Shown here: positions 40,068 through 50,695 of the stretch, in pieces
Layout of the letters: each line of letters opens with the position of its first letter
How positions within the stretch are numbered: the stretch's first letter is position 1
Assembly: GCA_019787685.1 (NCBI GenBank)
Contig: JAHNUO010000022.1
Coordinates: forward strand, 62,001-126,000
Direction of reading: 5' to 3'
From: Chiua virens
Taxonomy: Eukaryota; Basidiomycota; Agaricomycetes; Boletales; Boletaceae
Length of the DNA stretch: 64,000 nt
Position numbers and translations under genes: made by a program
Notes under the pieces: generated by a model
Database searches by the model: none
What the model was told of the DNA's origin: nothing
Seen by the model: the letters and a program-made list of their open reading frames with translations, nothing else

Positions 40068-40547
40068 TTACCAAGTAGAGAAAACCCCAATCCGAAGTCC
40101 ACGTGTCATGAGATAGAAGGGACCAGTTGAACCTTCGTGAGGTATATCGAAGCTGATCCCCCTGTAAATGTGCTGGAAGACCACTTCTCCCCCGACCATG
40201 ATGGTGTGGATTGGAAGCTGCTGCAAGATAGTGGCAGTAATGAGGCCCTGGGCTGCCACAGCAATGACAGGAGACTGATCTGCCGTGTTATTTACAGGGT
40301 CTGGGCCTTGTGCTGTAGGAGCCATAGGGGGCTGATCCGCGGCATTTGGGGGACCTGCAAGGGGGCTATCGATGGCTCCTTGCTGAGTGATGTTGGGGGT
40401 CACAATGTTCATGGGGGCATCAGCAGTAGCAGATGAAGCATCAGCGATGGCAGGAGGAGCAGCAGGGGCAGCAGAATTCAGAGCAGTGGAGCCGTCAGTA
40501 TGAATGGTGGAATTAATGCTCGCAGCTTGTTCAGGAGTGAGTGTCAT
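40068..40547 (-). CDS. Hypothetical protein with RNase H1 N-terminal-like ending
   Basis: Starts MTLTPEQAASINSTIHTDGS at 40547 and encodes 159 residues. The first 110 are Ala/Pro/Thr-rich and probably disordered. The C-terminal part, GPFYLMTRGLRIGVFSTW, resembles the small RNase H1 N-terminal (viroplasmin-like) fold, whose signature is a Tyr followed by RG..xG(I/V)F..W. The domain is cut right after the Trp, where ACTTGGTAAGTG reads either as a stop or as a splice donor. I could not find a convincing next exon, so the gene may be truncated. It lies between accessory genes of the KDZ element. Confidence 0.4.
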   Translation of the reverse strand: MTLTPEQAASINSTIHTDGSTALNSAAPAAPPAIADASSATADAPMNIVTPNITQQGAIDSPLAGPPNAADQPPMAPTAQGPDPVNNTADQSPVIAVAAQGLITATILQQLPIHTIMVGGEVVFQHIYRGISFDIPHEGSTGPFYLMTRGLRIGVFSTW

Positions 40548-41009
40548 GCTTTCTAAAAGCAGGATGACAGCGGCTGAGATACGGTGTTCGACCCATTAAT
40601 ACTTAGCACAGAGATCTACCCCACATAAGATGTGACCGTACCAAGTTGGGCATTTGCAACTGTTGTCATGGTGATGATGACGCTGAGAGTGCAGTAAATC
40701 AAGGACTCAGATTTGGTGCTTGATGCTATTGAGGATTCAATGCTAGCATTTTATACTTGAGCTCCACTGGCAATTCAAACCTTCCGATGGCTTCTGGGCC
40801 AAATTTTAGGATTTCTGGACTTCGAGACTCAAGCACCATTCAGATTCAAACTTGAGTGAGTGTCGCATTCTCAGCCGACTTGAGACTTGGAATAGATCAG
40901 CTCCACTTTTGCCATTGGACAGACAATGATTCAAAGTGTTCGTTGATGTGAATCTCTTGAACTCCAACGAACCCCAGCTGCAATGATTTGCCTGAGAAGC
41001 AGAGTGGGA

Positions 41010-41057
41010 AAGATAAGCCTCGAGCAGGAAAGATCTTTCCTGCTTGAGGCTTATCTT
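41010..41057. repeat. 48-bp near-perfect palindrome
   Basis: Two 24-bp arms centred on AGATCT (41031-41036) pair with a single mismatch. It lies in the about 750-bp stretch 40548-41299, which otherwise shows no gene. The lone mismatch is CTCGAGC on one side and CTCAAGC on the other, a CpG-to-CpA difference. Confidence 0.9.
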
Positions 41058-41299
41058 GGCGCATGAGGTAGACGATTCATTGAACCACTGGTGGGTGGTT
41101 CAGAGACTTCAGATTTAGTTCATTCCAGGTGAACTGCGAGGGACATACAATTTGAAACGGTACAGGGATTCCAGGTCTCCATTATTGTCTGAAAAAACTC
41201 ATAAAAGCCCCAGGACATTGCCAATTTGACCCATCCTTTTTCCACTGCCATCTACTCTCGTCACCTCACCAGTGTCTGAGTCACCACGCCGCATTTTTC

Positions 41300-41767
41300 A
41301 TGCCTGACCAAGTACCCACTTCTGGAGTTCACATTCAGCTCCCACACGATCTGATTCTCCAAGACTTGAACATCACCTACAAGCACTATACCTGCGATGC
41401 AGTAGTACATATGGATTCCTCTGATTCTCTAGAGATTCATTGACCTGGAGTGTTTCTAGAGTTTCCATATCAGCGTCGAGCCAAAGCCAAAGCACAGGCA
41501 TGTAGCTGCTGCTGAAAGCTCCGATTCCAAGGACAACGTGCCTCAGCTTGATCACTCATCAACTCTTACGGCCCAAAATGAGGATCACAAGCCCAAAGTG
41601 AGTCATTCGCCTTTTACATTGTGATTGCATTCCTAATTTCCAATCATTCTCAGATTGAGCACAAGTCTCCCACCAAGGCTGGGCCTTCCACGTCTGGGAG
41701 AGCCGCTACTACAGGTGGAAAACCTCGACCCCTTGGTGTGAGAAGGTCGGAGAGGCATTTCAGATAG
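41300..41767 (+). CDS. Small hypothetical gene model upstream of the KDZ transposase
   Basis: A short model: MPDQVPTSGVHIQLPHDLIL from 41300, a stop or unspliced border near 41443, and a later segment (SDSKDNVPQLDHSSTLTAQ, about 41520-41590). The last intron has GTGAGT/CTCAG borders (about 41600-41653). The final exon ends VRRSERHFR at 41767. The joining of the first two parts is unclear. The function is unknown, and it may be a decayed accessory gene. Confidence 0.28.
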
Positions 41768-41860
41768 AGGCTACCAACGTAGTACTTATTTAGTTTCAAA
41801 TATTTAAGTGTGTACTAGTTCTTGATCATATTGTCACCGCTCCATAATTTCGGAGTAAAT

Positions 41861-42994
41861 ATGTCAGAGGCTGAGGCCGAGGCATCGCTTGCAAAGTTGC
41901 AAGAGCGTTGTAGCCTCAAACACCAGAAACGAATGAAAAAACCCACACTGACCACATTCTCTCGAGAAACCTCCACGATCACTAAACGGCGACACCACGT
42001 GAGTTATCAAGGTCAGGCCAATGGCTCTCTTTCATTCAATCGCCGGTTTGTTGTGCCACAATCTCAGGCTACCCTGGACGATTCAACTCACGAGGAGATG
42101 GAAGGTCCCAGACCAATACTACATGACGAGGACAACCCATTTGAAGTACCTGACATTGGGGTCTTCAATGTTGTCAAGCACACAAGTCGGAAGCAAACAG
42201 CAGGTGTAAGTTCCAAGGGTTTATTTTCTAAATGTTGAATCGAACTTCTCACTGTAACCAGGACAACCTGTTGTTAATTTGGCTAAAAAACAGAGACAAA
42301 TACTTGCAAGAACTAGTACGCTACGGAGCAAGAGAGCAAATGAAGTTCAACATGTGCACTCTGTGCACAGCAACTGATCCGTCCTACAAGTGCGACGACT
42401 GCAGCGGCACTGCACTCTTGTGCCATGACTGTGTCTTGTCCCATCATGTGAGCAATCCCTTGCATATGCTAAAGGTGTGTTTCTTTGCTTCACAACTAAA
42501 AATGGCTCACCTGGTTATAGAAATGGAACAGCAAATTCTTCGAAAAGGTTTCTCTCATGGACCTTGGGTTGCACATTCAGCTAGGGCACCGCATTGGGGA
42601 GAGGTGTTCCAATCCAGAACCATGTTTTGCCAACACTTTCATTGTCGTCGATACAAATGGCATCCACACCGTATTCCTCGACTTTTGTAATTGTGAGACA
42701 GCTGCAAGTCACTTTCAGCAACTCCTTCGTTTCGGGTGGTATCCCGCTACATGTTCCTGCCCCAGGACTGCTGCGACGTTCCGCATTTTGGAGCAATTCC
42801 ATCTTCTATCACTCGAATCAAAGATTTCCGCATATGAGTACTATAACGCAATATCAAAACTTGTGGACAATTCTGGAATATACGATATCAAGGTATGTGC
42901 TCAGAGTATGAAGGGGGATGTGCTTACCTATACGTTCCTAGGATCGTTATGAAGCCTTCTTGAGGATGTCCTGCAAGTAGAGACACCTGAAAAT
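41861..42994 (+). pseudogene. KDZ transposase, 5' half, with CxC2-type cysteine cluster
   Basis: Encodes the N-terminal half of a KDZ transposase. Exon 1 starts MSEAEAEASLAKLQERCSLK at 41861 and joins at 42205/42262 (GTAAGT..CCAG) to exon 2. Exon 2 holds the cysteine cluster (MCTLCTATDPSYKCDDC, then LLCHDCVLSHH) at about 42352-42470, the zinc-binding-like module named CxC2 in KDZ proteins. Further exons give LGHRIGERCSNPEP, FCNCE, LLRFGWYPATCSCPRTAATF and YEYYNAISKLVDNSG, all in family order. A last exon (from about 42944) reads RYEAFLRMSCK, then a TAG (42978-42980) where relatives have Trp, then RHLK. The coding sequence is cut at 42994 by the Gypsy element. The gene is dead twice over. Confidence 0.85.
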
Positions 42995-43723
42995 TGTTAC
43001 AATTTCTTTCTTTCGTCTCACTTGTACGTCTTTACTTCACTCGATACCTAGGTATCATCGTACGTTCATCTGTACTCGTTCCCTCAATACTTTGTAACTC
43101 CGCACCAGCTTAACCCGAGTGCTTATGTTTTCCTTTTCCTGTCATCATCCGATGGCATCGCGCTTACTCATTCTCTTCTCGTCATCATCCGATGGCTTTG
43201 CATTTGTCATTTCATCTTTGTCATCGTCTGTTGCCTTCGCATCGTACGATTTCCCTTTTTGATTACTGCGCACCTCTTTTGGCCCTTAGCCCTTCCGCTC
43301 TTCTGGCCTACCCCTTTTAGCTACTTGGTCTGTGCGCAGTTCTCGTACTATAAATACCTCGCAGCGATACTCTGTACAGTAGTCTTGATCTCTGCAATCT
43401 AGCTGAGTATCACTGCTCCACTTGGACCCTTCCTTGTGACCACTCGACCAGGGACTTCTCTCGTCGTCCCTTGACCCAACACTTGGACTCATCGTAGTCA
43501 CCCTTGACCCTTGACCGTCCCTTGGGTATAGATTCCCAACCGGACAATTCTCAGCAACACCTGAGTCTTCACTCGTCTCTCTGGTAGCAACCCGCTGACC
43601 AGAACTCCTTGTTCAACTCTTCAGTGCACCACGTATCAAGTGGTGGTTGTTTGAGTTATCGCAGCCACTTGGTACTTGGCGCTTTTGCGGCTACGCTAGG
43701 TCCTACCTGGAACTATCGTAACA
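42995..43723 (+). repeat. 5' LTR of the Gypsy element
   Basis: 729 bp, from TGTTACAATTTC to CTATCGTAACA. It aligns without gaps to the 3' LTR (49962-50690). I counted 19 single-base differences by eye, about 2.6 percent. Confidence 0.97.
43349..43356 (+). promoter_or_regulatory. TATA box in 5' LTR
   Basis: TATAAATA about 355 bp into the LTR, within CTCGTACTATAAATACC. It is a good candidate core promoter for the genomic transcript and is present in both LTRs. Confidence 0.65.
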
Positions 43724-43803
43724 TAAGATCAAGACTACCATACAGCCTGCCTTTGTGCAGCTAGCTGCCCACCATTGCCGGACGACCTCCCACCCGTCCA
43801 CTC

Positions 43804-45021
43804 TTGAACCCCGCTTGGAACCTCCGAGCCTCCAACACTCCGTCGTCAGATTCATCTGACGAAAACCCTGAACCCTCGACCCCACTTTCTGAACCTCAGG
43901 AAGTAGACCTCGACATCAATGTCGAACACCTTGACTCGGAGGACGAAACCCAGCGACTAGCTGACCGTCTTCACCAATCACTTGACCTCCCCGCACTTGC
44001 CACCTTCGCGTCCCCTACGACCCCACGAAGGCCGAACCCCAGACCACCATCTATCCGGAACCCAAACATCGTTACCCCATCAGGACAATCCCTACGGCCA
44101 ACCACCTCAACCAACATGTCTAACAAGGCTGTTGAACTTCATCTCGGAAAACCTGCCACCTTCAACGGCTCCTACGACTGCACCATACCCTGGCTCAACG
44201 ATGTCGCCACCTACCTCTTCGTTAACGAAGATGTCTACAACACTGAAAACAAATGAGTCGCATTCGCACTCTCTTTCATGACCGAGGGATCCGCTCTAAC
44301 TTGGGCCGACACGTTCCGCGCCAAGTCCATCATAGCTAGATCCTTTGGAACCTGGACCGACTGGCAGACGGAGTTCCGAAAGGACTTCGAACACCACGAC
44401 ACCAAGGGCGACGCCATTGCCTGGTTATCCACCACCCGAGTCACCAAAAACGAGGATGTCCCCTCGTATATCTCCTCCTTCCGCAACAAGGTCGTCACTG
44501 CAGGACTTGCAGGCTCCGACTCCGTCCTGATCAACTTCTTCACCGCCGGGCTCCCCCCCTCACTCATGAGGCGCATCCAGGGGATGGACACGGTCCCTAC
44601 CACGATCGACAAGTGGTATACCCAGGCCATCCATTTCAAAACTCAATGGGAACGCGCCGACGAGATTGCCCGCCGAAACAAGAAGCCTGCCGCCGCCGTC
44701 GTCTACCACGACAACCCCCCTCGCAAGAAGGAGCGAGACCCCGACGCTATGGACGTAGACACTATCTACGTTCCTAAGCTTACCGAAGCTGAGCGAAAGC
44801 GATGCTTTGAACAAAAACTCTGTTTCTGCTGTCGCAAACCCGGACATCAAACGTCCGCCTGCACGGCATTCTCGACCAAGAACCTGCTGTCATCTCCCTC
44901 CAAAAGGGTCAGGAAAGCCACCCCGAAACCTGAACCTGTCCCCGCCTTAGTAGAAGTCGAGGAGGATGATGAGGACGCCATGAGTGTCAACAAGGTGACC
45001 ACTCCGGTCACGGGTTTTTAA
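43804..45021 (+). pseudogene. gag: Gag of the Gypsy element, with in-frame TGA
   Basis: Capsid/nucleocapsid polyprotein. The open frame begins near 43804 without an obvious ATG; the first in-frame ATG is at 44116 (MSNKAVELHLGKPATFNG). The Retrotrans_gag core follows: ALTWADTFRAKSI, FGTWTDWQTEFRKDFEH, WYTQAIHFKTQWERA. A CCHC zinc knuckle, CFCCRKPGHQTSAC, is at about 44822-44863. One TGA at 44254-44256 interrupts NTENK-stop-VAFALSFM; CGA is the likely ancestral codon, a CpG transition. The frame ends at TAA 45019-45021, directly after a slippery heptamer, so Pol is probably made by -1 frameshifting. Confidence 0.9.
45012..45018 (+). other. Putative -1 ribosomal frameshift site GGGTTTT
   Basis: In the gag frame the bases read G GGT TTT followed at once by TAA, which is the canonical X XXY YYZ pattern. 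Slipping back one base places ribosomes in the open pol frame (GGG TTT TTA AGG). No downstream pseudoknot was modelled. Confidence 0.65.
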
Positions 45022-48000
45022 GGAGGAAGACCGATTCGACGCCGGTATCTTCCCATTCTCGTACCCATGTACTTGTAGCTGAGCTTTTGTCCCAATCTAT
45101 GCAAATCCCTGTTAGATTGAACGTTACTGCTACTTCTCAAGACGTCGACACCCGTGCCCTCATTGACTCTGGGGCCGGGATCAACTGCATCGACTGGCAC
45201 TTCGTCCAGAAACACAAGTTCCCAAAGGATCGCCTTCCAAAACCAATCCCGGTTAGGAACGTCGACTCTACGGCAAACAAGAACGGTGATATCAAATTCA
45301 CCACCACCCTTCGGATCGCTCTCAGCGGAGTGCTCCAATGAATCAAGTTCCACATCATCCACTGTGGTTCTGAGAACGTCATCCTCGGACTCCCCTGGCT
45401 CAAAGCTACCAATCCGATCATTGATTGGGTTGCCAAAACCATCACCGTATCTGCCCCGGAACCCGACCTTCCTCCTATCACCACCGACGAACCCAAACAC
45501 TCCGCCAAACTCGCTCATCCGCCACCCATCCGTCCAGTCCGCCACCTTGATGTTGATCCCATCTGGGACAGCAAACTCTACGACTACCTGGGCACCGAAA
45601 CTGGGCACCGTTTTATGACCCAATCCGTGCAACACTCTGTCAACCGCGTCATGCATGCTGGACAACGCTTTGTTCGGACCACTCAACCCGAGAAGCTTAC
45701 CAACGCTACCGCCCTTGCAGCCGCAGCGAAGAAACCCAAGGTCACCCTCCCTTCGGAATACTCGGAATTTGAATCCGTATTTGCGAAAGAACCCTTCAAT
45801 CAGATGCCTCCCTCTAGGTCTTGCGACCACGAAATCCATCTGAAAGACACCTTCGTACCTAAAGTCGGAAAGGTCTACCCCTTGTCCCCAGACGAGCGCA
45901 AGGCCACTGACGACTTCATCGACGAACACCTCGCGAATGGCAAGATCCGCCCTTCGAACTCCCCACAGGCCTCCCCTTTCTTCTTTGTCAAGAAGAAGGA
46001 TGGCAAACTCCGTCCTTGCCAAGATTACCGCTATGTCAATGAACATACCGTTTGCGACGCCTACCCCCTTCCTCTCATCTCCGACCTCGTCGACAAACTA
46101 AAGGACGCCAAACTGTTCACCAAGTTTGATGTCCGATGGGGTTACAACAATGTTCGTATCAAGGACGGACACCAATGGAAAGCCGCTTTCATCACCCACC
46201 GCAGCCTTTTCGAACCCACGGTCATGTTCTTCGGGCTGACTAACTCCCCTGCGACGTTCCAGCGTTTCATGAACGACTCCTTCCACGACATGATCACCGA
46301 AGGATGGCTCATCATCTACATGGACGATCTTCTCATCTTCTCTGAAGATGAAGCAACCCACACTGAACACACCAAACACGTACTCACCCGCATGAAGGAA
46401 CTAGACCTTCACTTGAAACTTGAGAAATGCCACTTCGCCACCACCGAAGTAGAATACCTCGGCATGATCGCCCGACCGGGCGAACTCGCCATGGACCCTG
46501 TGAAAGTAGCTGGCATCGCTGACTGGCCTACTCCCACCAAGCTTAAGGACGTCCGATCGTTCATGGGCTTCGCCAACTTCTACCGTCGGTTTATCCCCGA
46601 CTACTCCACTATCGCCCGACCCCTCGTCGATCTTACCAAGAAAGACGCTCCTTGGACTTGGGGACCCTCTCAGATCTCTGCCTTTGAACGCCTCAAAAAG
46701 GCTTTTACCATGGATCCTGTGCTTCGGTTTCCCGACACTTCTCGACCCTTCGCCATCGCCACCGACGCTTCAAAATACACGACCGGCGGTGTACTCCTCC
46801 AGACCGACGCAAACGGTGACTGGAAACCCTGCTCCTACCTCTCCCAGTCGTTCAACGCTGCCAAAAGGAACTACGACATCTATGACCGAGAACTCCTTGC
46901 GGTCATTCATTCCCTCAAAGCGTGGCGCCACCACCTCCACGGTAGCGCGCACCCCGTAACGGTCTTTTCGGACCACAAGAACCTGACGTACTTCCATCAA
47001 CCACAAAACTTGAACCACCGACAAGCTTGTTGGCTCCTGGATCTTGCCGACTTTGACCTCACCTTCTCCCATGTCCCCGGAAAACTCCTTGACGGTCCAG
47101 ATGCGTTATCTCAACGCCCCAACCATGTCACCCTTCTCCCCGATGATGTCTTTGTCAACCTCGTGACTTTGGACCTGCAATCCCTGATCGCTAAGTCCTC
47201 GGTCAACGACCCCCTGGTCCTCAACACTCTCAACGCCCTTGACGGTGGCTTGCCATCTTCGTTCCGTGCCTGTCTCTCCGACTGGAAATATGATGCCAGT
47301 GTCCTAACCTACCAGGGCCGCGTCTACGTTCCCCCCGACCTCGAACTCCGGCAGCAAATCATTGCCCGTCACCATGACTCTCACTCCGCCGGACACCCCG
47401 GCTACTTGAAAACCCGCCAACTCGTCGCCGCCGAATTTTGGTGGCCCGGGCTCGCCTCCTTCGTCCGCTCCTATGTCTCCAGCTGCACCGCGTGCCAGCA
47501 ACACAAGGTCAACACACACCCGACCACACCCCCTCTCTCTCCGATCCCCTCCGCGTGTTCTCGCCCCTTCCAGAATGTTTCAGTGGATCTCATCACAGAT
47601 CTCCCCACCTCTGCGGAGGGCTACGATTCTCTCATGGTCGTGGTCGACCACGGCCTTACGAAGGGGGTAATTCTTTGCCCCACCGTCAAAACCGCCGACT
47701 CGGCAGGTATAGCCTGTCTCTTTTTCCACAAAGTGTACACGCGATTCGGCCTCTACGACAAAATCATCTCCAACCGTGGCCCACAGTTCGCTTCTGCTTT
47801 TGCAAAAGAGCTCTCCTGGCTTATCGGATATTGCCTCTCCCTCTCGACCGCCTACCACCCCCAGTCAGATGGTGAAACTGAACGCGTCAACCAAGAAGTC
47901 GAAACCTATCTCCGCATGTACTGCCAGAACAACCCGGAGAAATGGGCTGACTTAATCCCCATGGCCAAATTCACGCACAACCACCACCCACACTCCGTCA

Positions 48001-49919
48001 CCGGCAAATCCCCGTTCTTCTTGATGATGGGATATGAACCCCGTCCCCTACCCACGATCATTGCGGAAACCAAACTTCCTGCCGTGAAGGAACGCCTCCA
48101 AATTCTCTCTGCAGCCTGCAATGAAGCCCTCGCCGCCCATGAACTCGCCCGCCAAGCCATGAAAGCTCGATCCTTCCGCAAATTCAAACCATTTGCCAAA
48201 GGAGACCAAGTATGGCTAGAAGCCCGCAACCTGAAATGGGAGCTTATCTCCCCGAAGCTCGTATCTCACCGAGAAGGACCCTTCACTATCATGGAAGTCC
48301 TGTCTCTGCTCACCTACTGACTCTGCCTTCCCAAGACCTGGAAGATCCATCCGGTCTTCCATGCTTCTCTGTTATCGCCCTATCGCGAGACAGAAACCTA
48401 CGGACCAAACTTCCCGAAACCTCCACCTGACCTTATCGCTGGAGAAGAGGAATACGAAATCGAGCGGATCTTACGCCACACACGGAACCCGCATAACCGC
48501 AAGTTCCTGATCCAATGGAAAGGGTACTCCGCCGCCGATGACTCATGGGAGCCCAAATCCAATTTAGGAAACGCCAAGGACACGGTCAACAGTTATAAGT
48601 GGACCCATCCCAAGGATTTCCCCTCCATCGACACCCTTTCCATCCCACCGCCCAGACCACCTCGCTCACCGCTCAGACCTCCACCACCCGTCTCCGTCAA
48701 GGCAGTAATGACTTACCGCTCCTGTTCTACCCCCGACTTCGAAAACGAAATTATCCACTCCGTCCCCATCTTCACGCCCACCGCGTCCATTCCCCATTGC
48801 CCTCTCCCACCGCCAGCAATGCCAACTTCCAATGCTTCTACCCTCTCCACCGAGTCCTCCCTCACAGAGTCCACCCGACCCCCTTCTCCTGCTGTTTCAG
48901 CAGTTGCCTCCGCAGGATGGGGAGCTCCTTCTCAATGGCCTGTTCCTTCTGAGCACCCTAGTCGCATTCATTCTCCTCTCCAGGCAGTAGACCTGCCTTA
49001 TCATTCGCATACCATCCATTCTTCTTCTTCGACCCCCGAGTACTTTCGCCGCATGCGCGAACTTATCCTAGATCCTGCGATGGCCTTCCCCATCGAGCAC
49101 CACCTAGACTTGAACTCTCCGCTCAACACCCTCTACCTCACTTATCTCCAATGCGAGCGCCTTACTTTCGTCCAATCCGACCTACTTGGTCGTGATCGTC
49201 ACTCCCACCTCCTCTCTGCGGTAACGGGACAAATCCACGACCATATCCGCGCCTACATCGAGCACACGTTACACCAGATGCAAATGGGCAAATTTCTGGA
49301 AGATCTCCACTGCTACCAAGCGGACCTCGCCCGCCACATGGCTCCTCCCTCTTGCCCCTCGTCCACCCCATCCACATCCTCCACTCCCTTCACTGAAGAA
49401 GAGATGCTTGCTTGCAACCGCACCGAAGCCGAACTGATGTTTCGGACCAGTCAGGTATCCCTCCCTGACGATCACCCTCGATGGCACGAAGCCTGCTTCG
49501 AATGCCGAAAACTTGGACACATCCGCGTTGAGTGTCCCATGTATCAATGCCCGGTCTGTCTCACCTGGGCCCCCAGTCACATCCAATCCCGCTGCCCTGG
49601 ACGACCTCCTCGGGTATGCGCTCGCATCCCCCTTGCCGACCGGCTTACTCCCGTGGCCGCCAGAAATACATGGAGACGGCGATCCCCTCATCCCGCCATC
49701 CCATCTATGTCGTCCTCCTCAACGAACTCATCTTCATCGTCTCGCCACAATGGCCGCTCTGTACTCCCTATACCCCCACCTCAACGAGCCCGCCGCCATG
49801 CGCGACAACGTTCCGCGTCTCCTGACCGATGCTCGGTCTCCCCTTGTGATGACCCCATCGATGACGAGGGTTACGCCAATATCACCGGCAGTCCTGTCCG
49901 TGATGCGTTCAATTTCTAG
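45012..49919 (+). pseudogene. pol: Pol of the Gypsy element: PR-RT-RNaseH-IN-chromodomain plus zinc-knuckle tail
   Basis: One frame runs from the frameshift site to TAG 49917-49919, broken only by TGA at 45339-45341 and 48318-48320, both in CGA context. Order: aspartic protease (ALIDSGAGINCID, about 45157), reverse transcriptase (FDVRWGYNNVRI, then YMDDLLIFS at about 46317), RNase H (FAIATDASKYTTGGVLL, about 46750), integrase zinc finger (HHDSHSAGHP..CTACQQHK, about 47370-47510) and integrase core (SVDLITDLP; then DKIISNRGPQF; then GETERVNQE). In the core the second catalytic Asp is Asn (47772-47774). After the second stop comes a chromodomain (YEIERILRHTRNPHN, then WKGYSAADDSWEP; about 48451-48560). 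A further about 400 residues in the same frame follow, with a CCHC knuckle (CFECRKLGHIRVEC, about 49498-49540). Confidence 0.93.
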
Positions 49920-49961
49920 AGATGATCTTCGCTTGGTGCTTTGATCGTACTCCAGGGGTAA

Positions 49962-50690
49962 TGTTACAATTTCTTTCTTTTGTCTCACTTGTACGTCTTT
50001 ACTTCACTCAATACCTAGGTATCATCGTACGTTCATCCATACTCGTTCCCTCAATACTTTGTAACTCCGCACTGGCTTAACCCGAGTGCTTATGTTTTCC
50101 TTTTCCCATCATCATCCGATGGCATCGCGCTTACTCATTCTCTTCTCGTCATCATCCGATGGCTTCGCATTTGTCATTTCATCTTTGTCATCGTCCGTTG
50201 CCTTCGCATCATACGATTTCCCTTTTTGATTACTGCGCACCTCTTTTGGACCTTAGCCCTTCCGCTCTTCTGGCCTACCCCTTTTAGCTACTTGGTCCGT
50301 GCGCAGTTCTCGTACTATAAATACCTTGCAGCGATACTCTGTACAGTAGTCTTGATCTCTGCAATCTAGCTGAGTATCACTGCTCCACTTGGACCCTTCC
50401 TTGTGACCACTCGACCAGGGACTTCTCTCGTTGTCCCTTGACCCAACACTTGGACTCATCGTAGTCACCCTTGACCCTCGACCGTCCCTTGGGTATAGAT
50501 TCCCAACCGGACAATTCTCAGCAACACCTGAGTCTTCACTCGTCTCTCTGGTAGCAACCCGCTGACCAGAACTCCTTGTTCAACTCTTCAGCACACCACA
50601 TATCAAGTGGTGGTTGTTTGAGTTATCGCAGCCACTTGGTACTTGGCGCTTTTGCGGCTACGCTAGGTCCTACCTGGAACTATCGTAACA
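49962..50690 (+). repeat. 3' LTR of the Gypsy element
   Basis: 729 bp, same ends as the 5' LTR, with a TATA box at 50316-50323. It differs from the 5' LTR almost only at CpG-derived dinucleotides. In four places one LTR has TG where the other has CA. Confidence 0.97.
50316..50323 (+). promoter_or_regulatory. TATA box in 3' LTR
   Basis: TATAAATA at the same LTR offset as in the 5' copy (offset 6967 bp). Confidence 0.6.
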
Positions 50691-50695
50691 AAAAT
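50691..50695 (+). other. Target site duplication AAAAT (right copy)
   Basis: AAAAT directly follows the 3' LTR and equals 42990-42994 before the 5' LTR. Removing the element and one copy restores a continuous KDZ reading frame across CTGAAAATGCTGAAG (HLKMLK), which confirms the insertion site. Confidence 0.93.

Larger units (their letters stand above)
42995..50690 (+). mobile_element. Gypsy-class chromodomain LTR retrotransposon (chromovirus), nearly full length
   Basis: Complete in structure, 7,696 bp: 729-bp LTRs with TGTTAC..GTAACA ends, gag, protease, reverse transcriptase, RNase H, integrase, chromodomain and an extra C-terminal zinc-knuckle region. A 5-bp AAAAT target duplication flanks it (42990-42994 and 50691-50695). 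It sits inside the KDZ transposase gene in the same orientation. A canonical tRNA primer site beginning TGG is not visible after the 5' LTR. A short purine run (AGGGGTAA) precedes the 3' LTR. It is inactivated by three in-frame TGA codons and an integrase active-site change. Confidence 0.97.

Noticed and set aside
45018..46046. 342-codon open frame on the minus strand
   Set aside because: It is antisense to the Gypsy protease/reverse transcriptase and has no domain of its own; the plus-strand Pol motifs explain the sequence.
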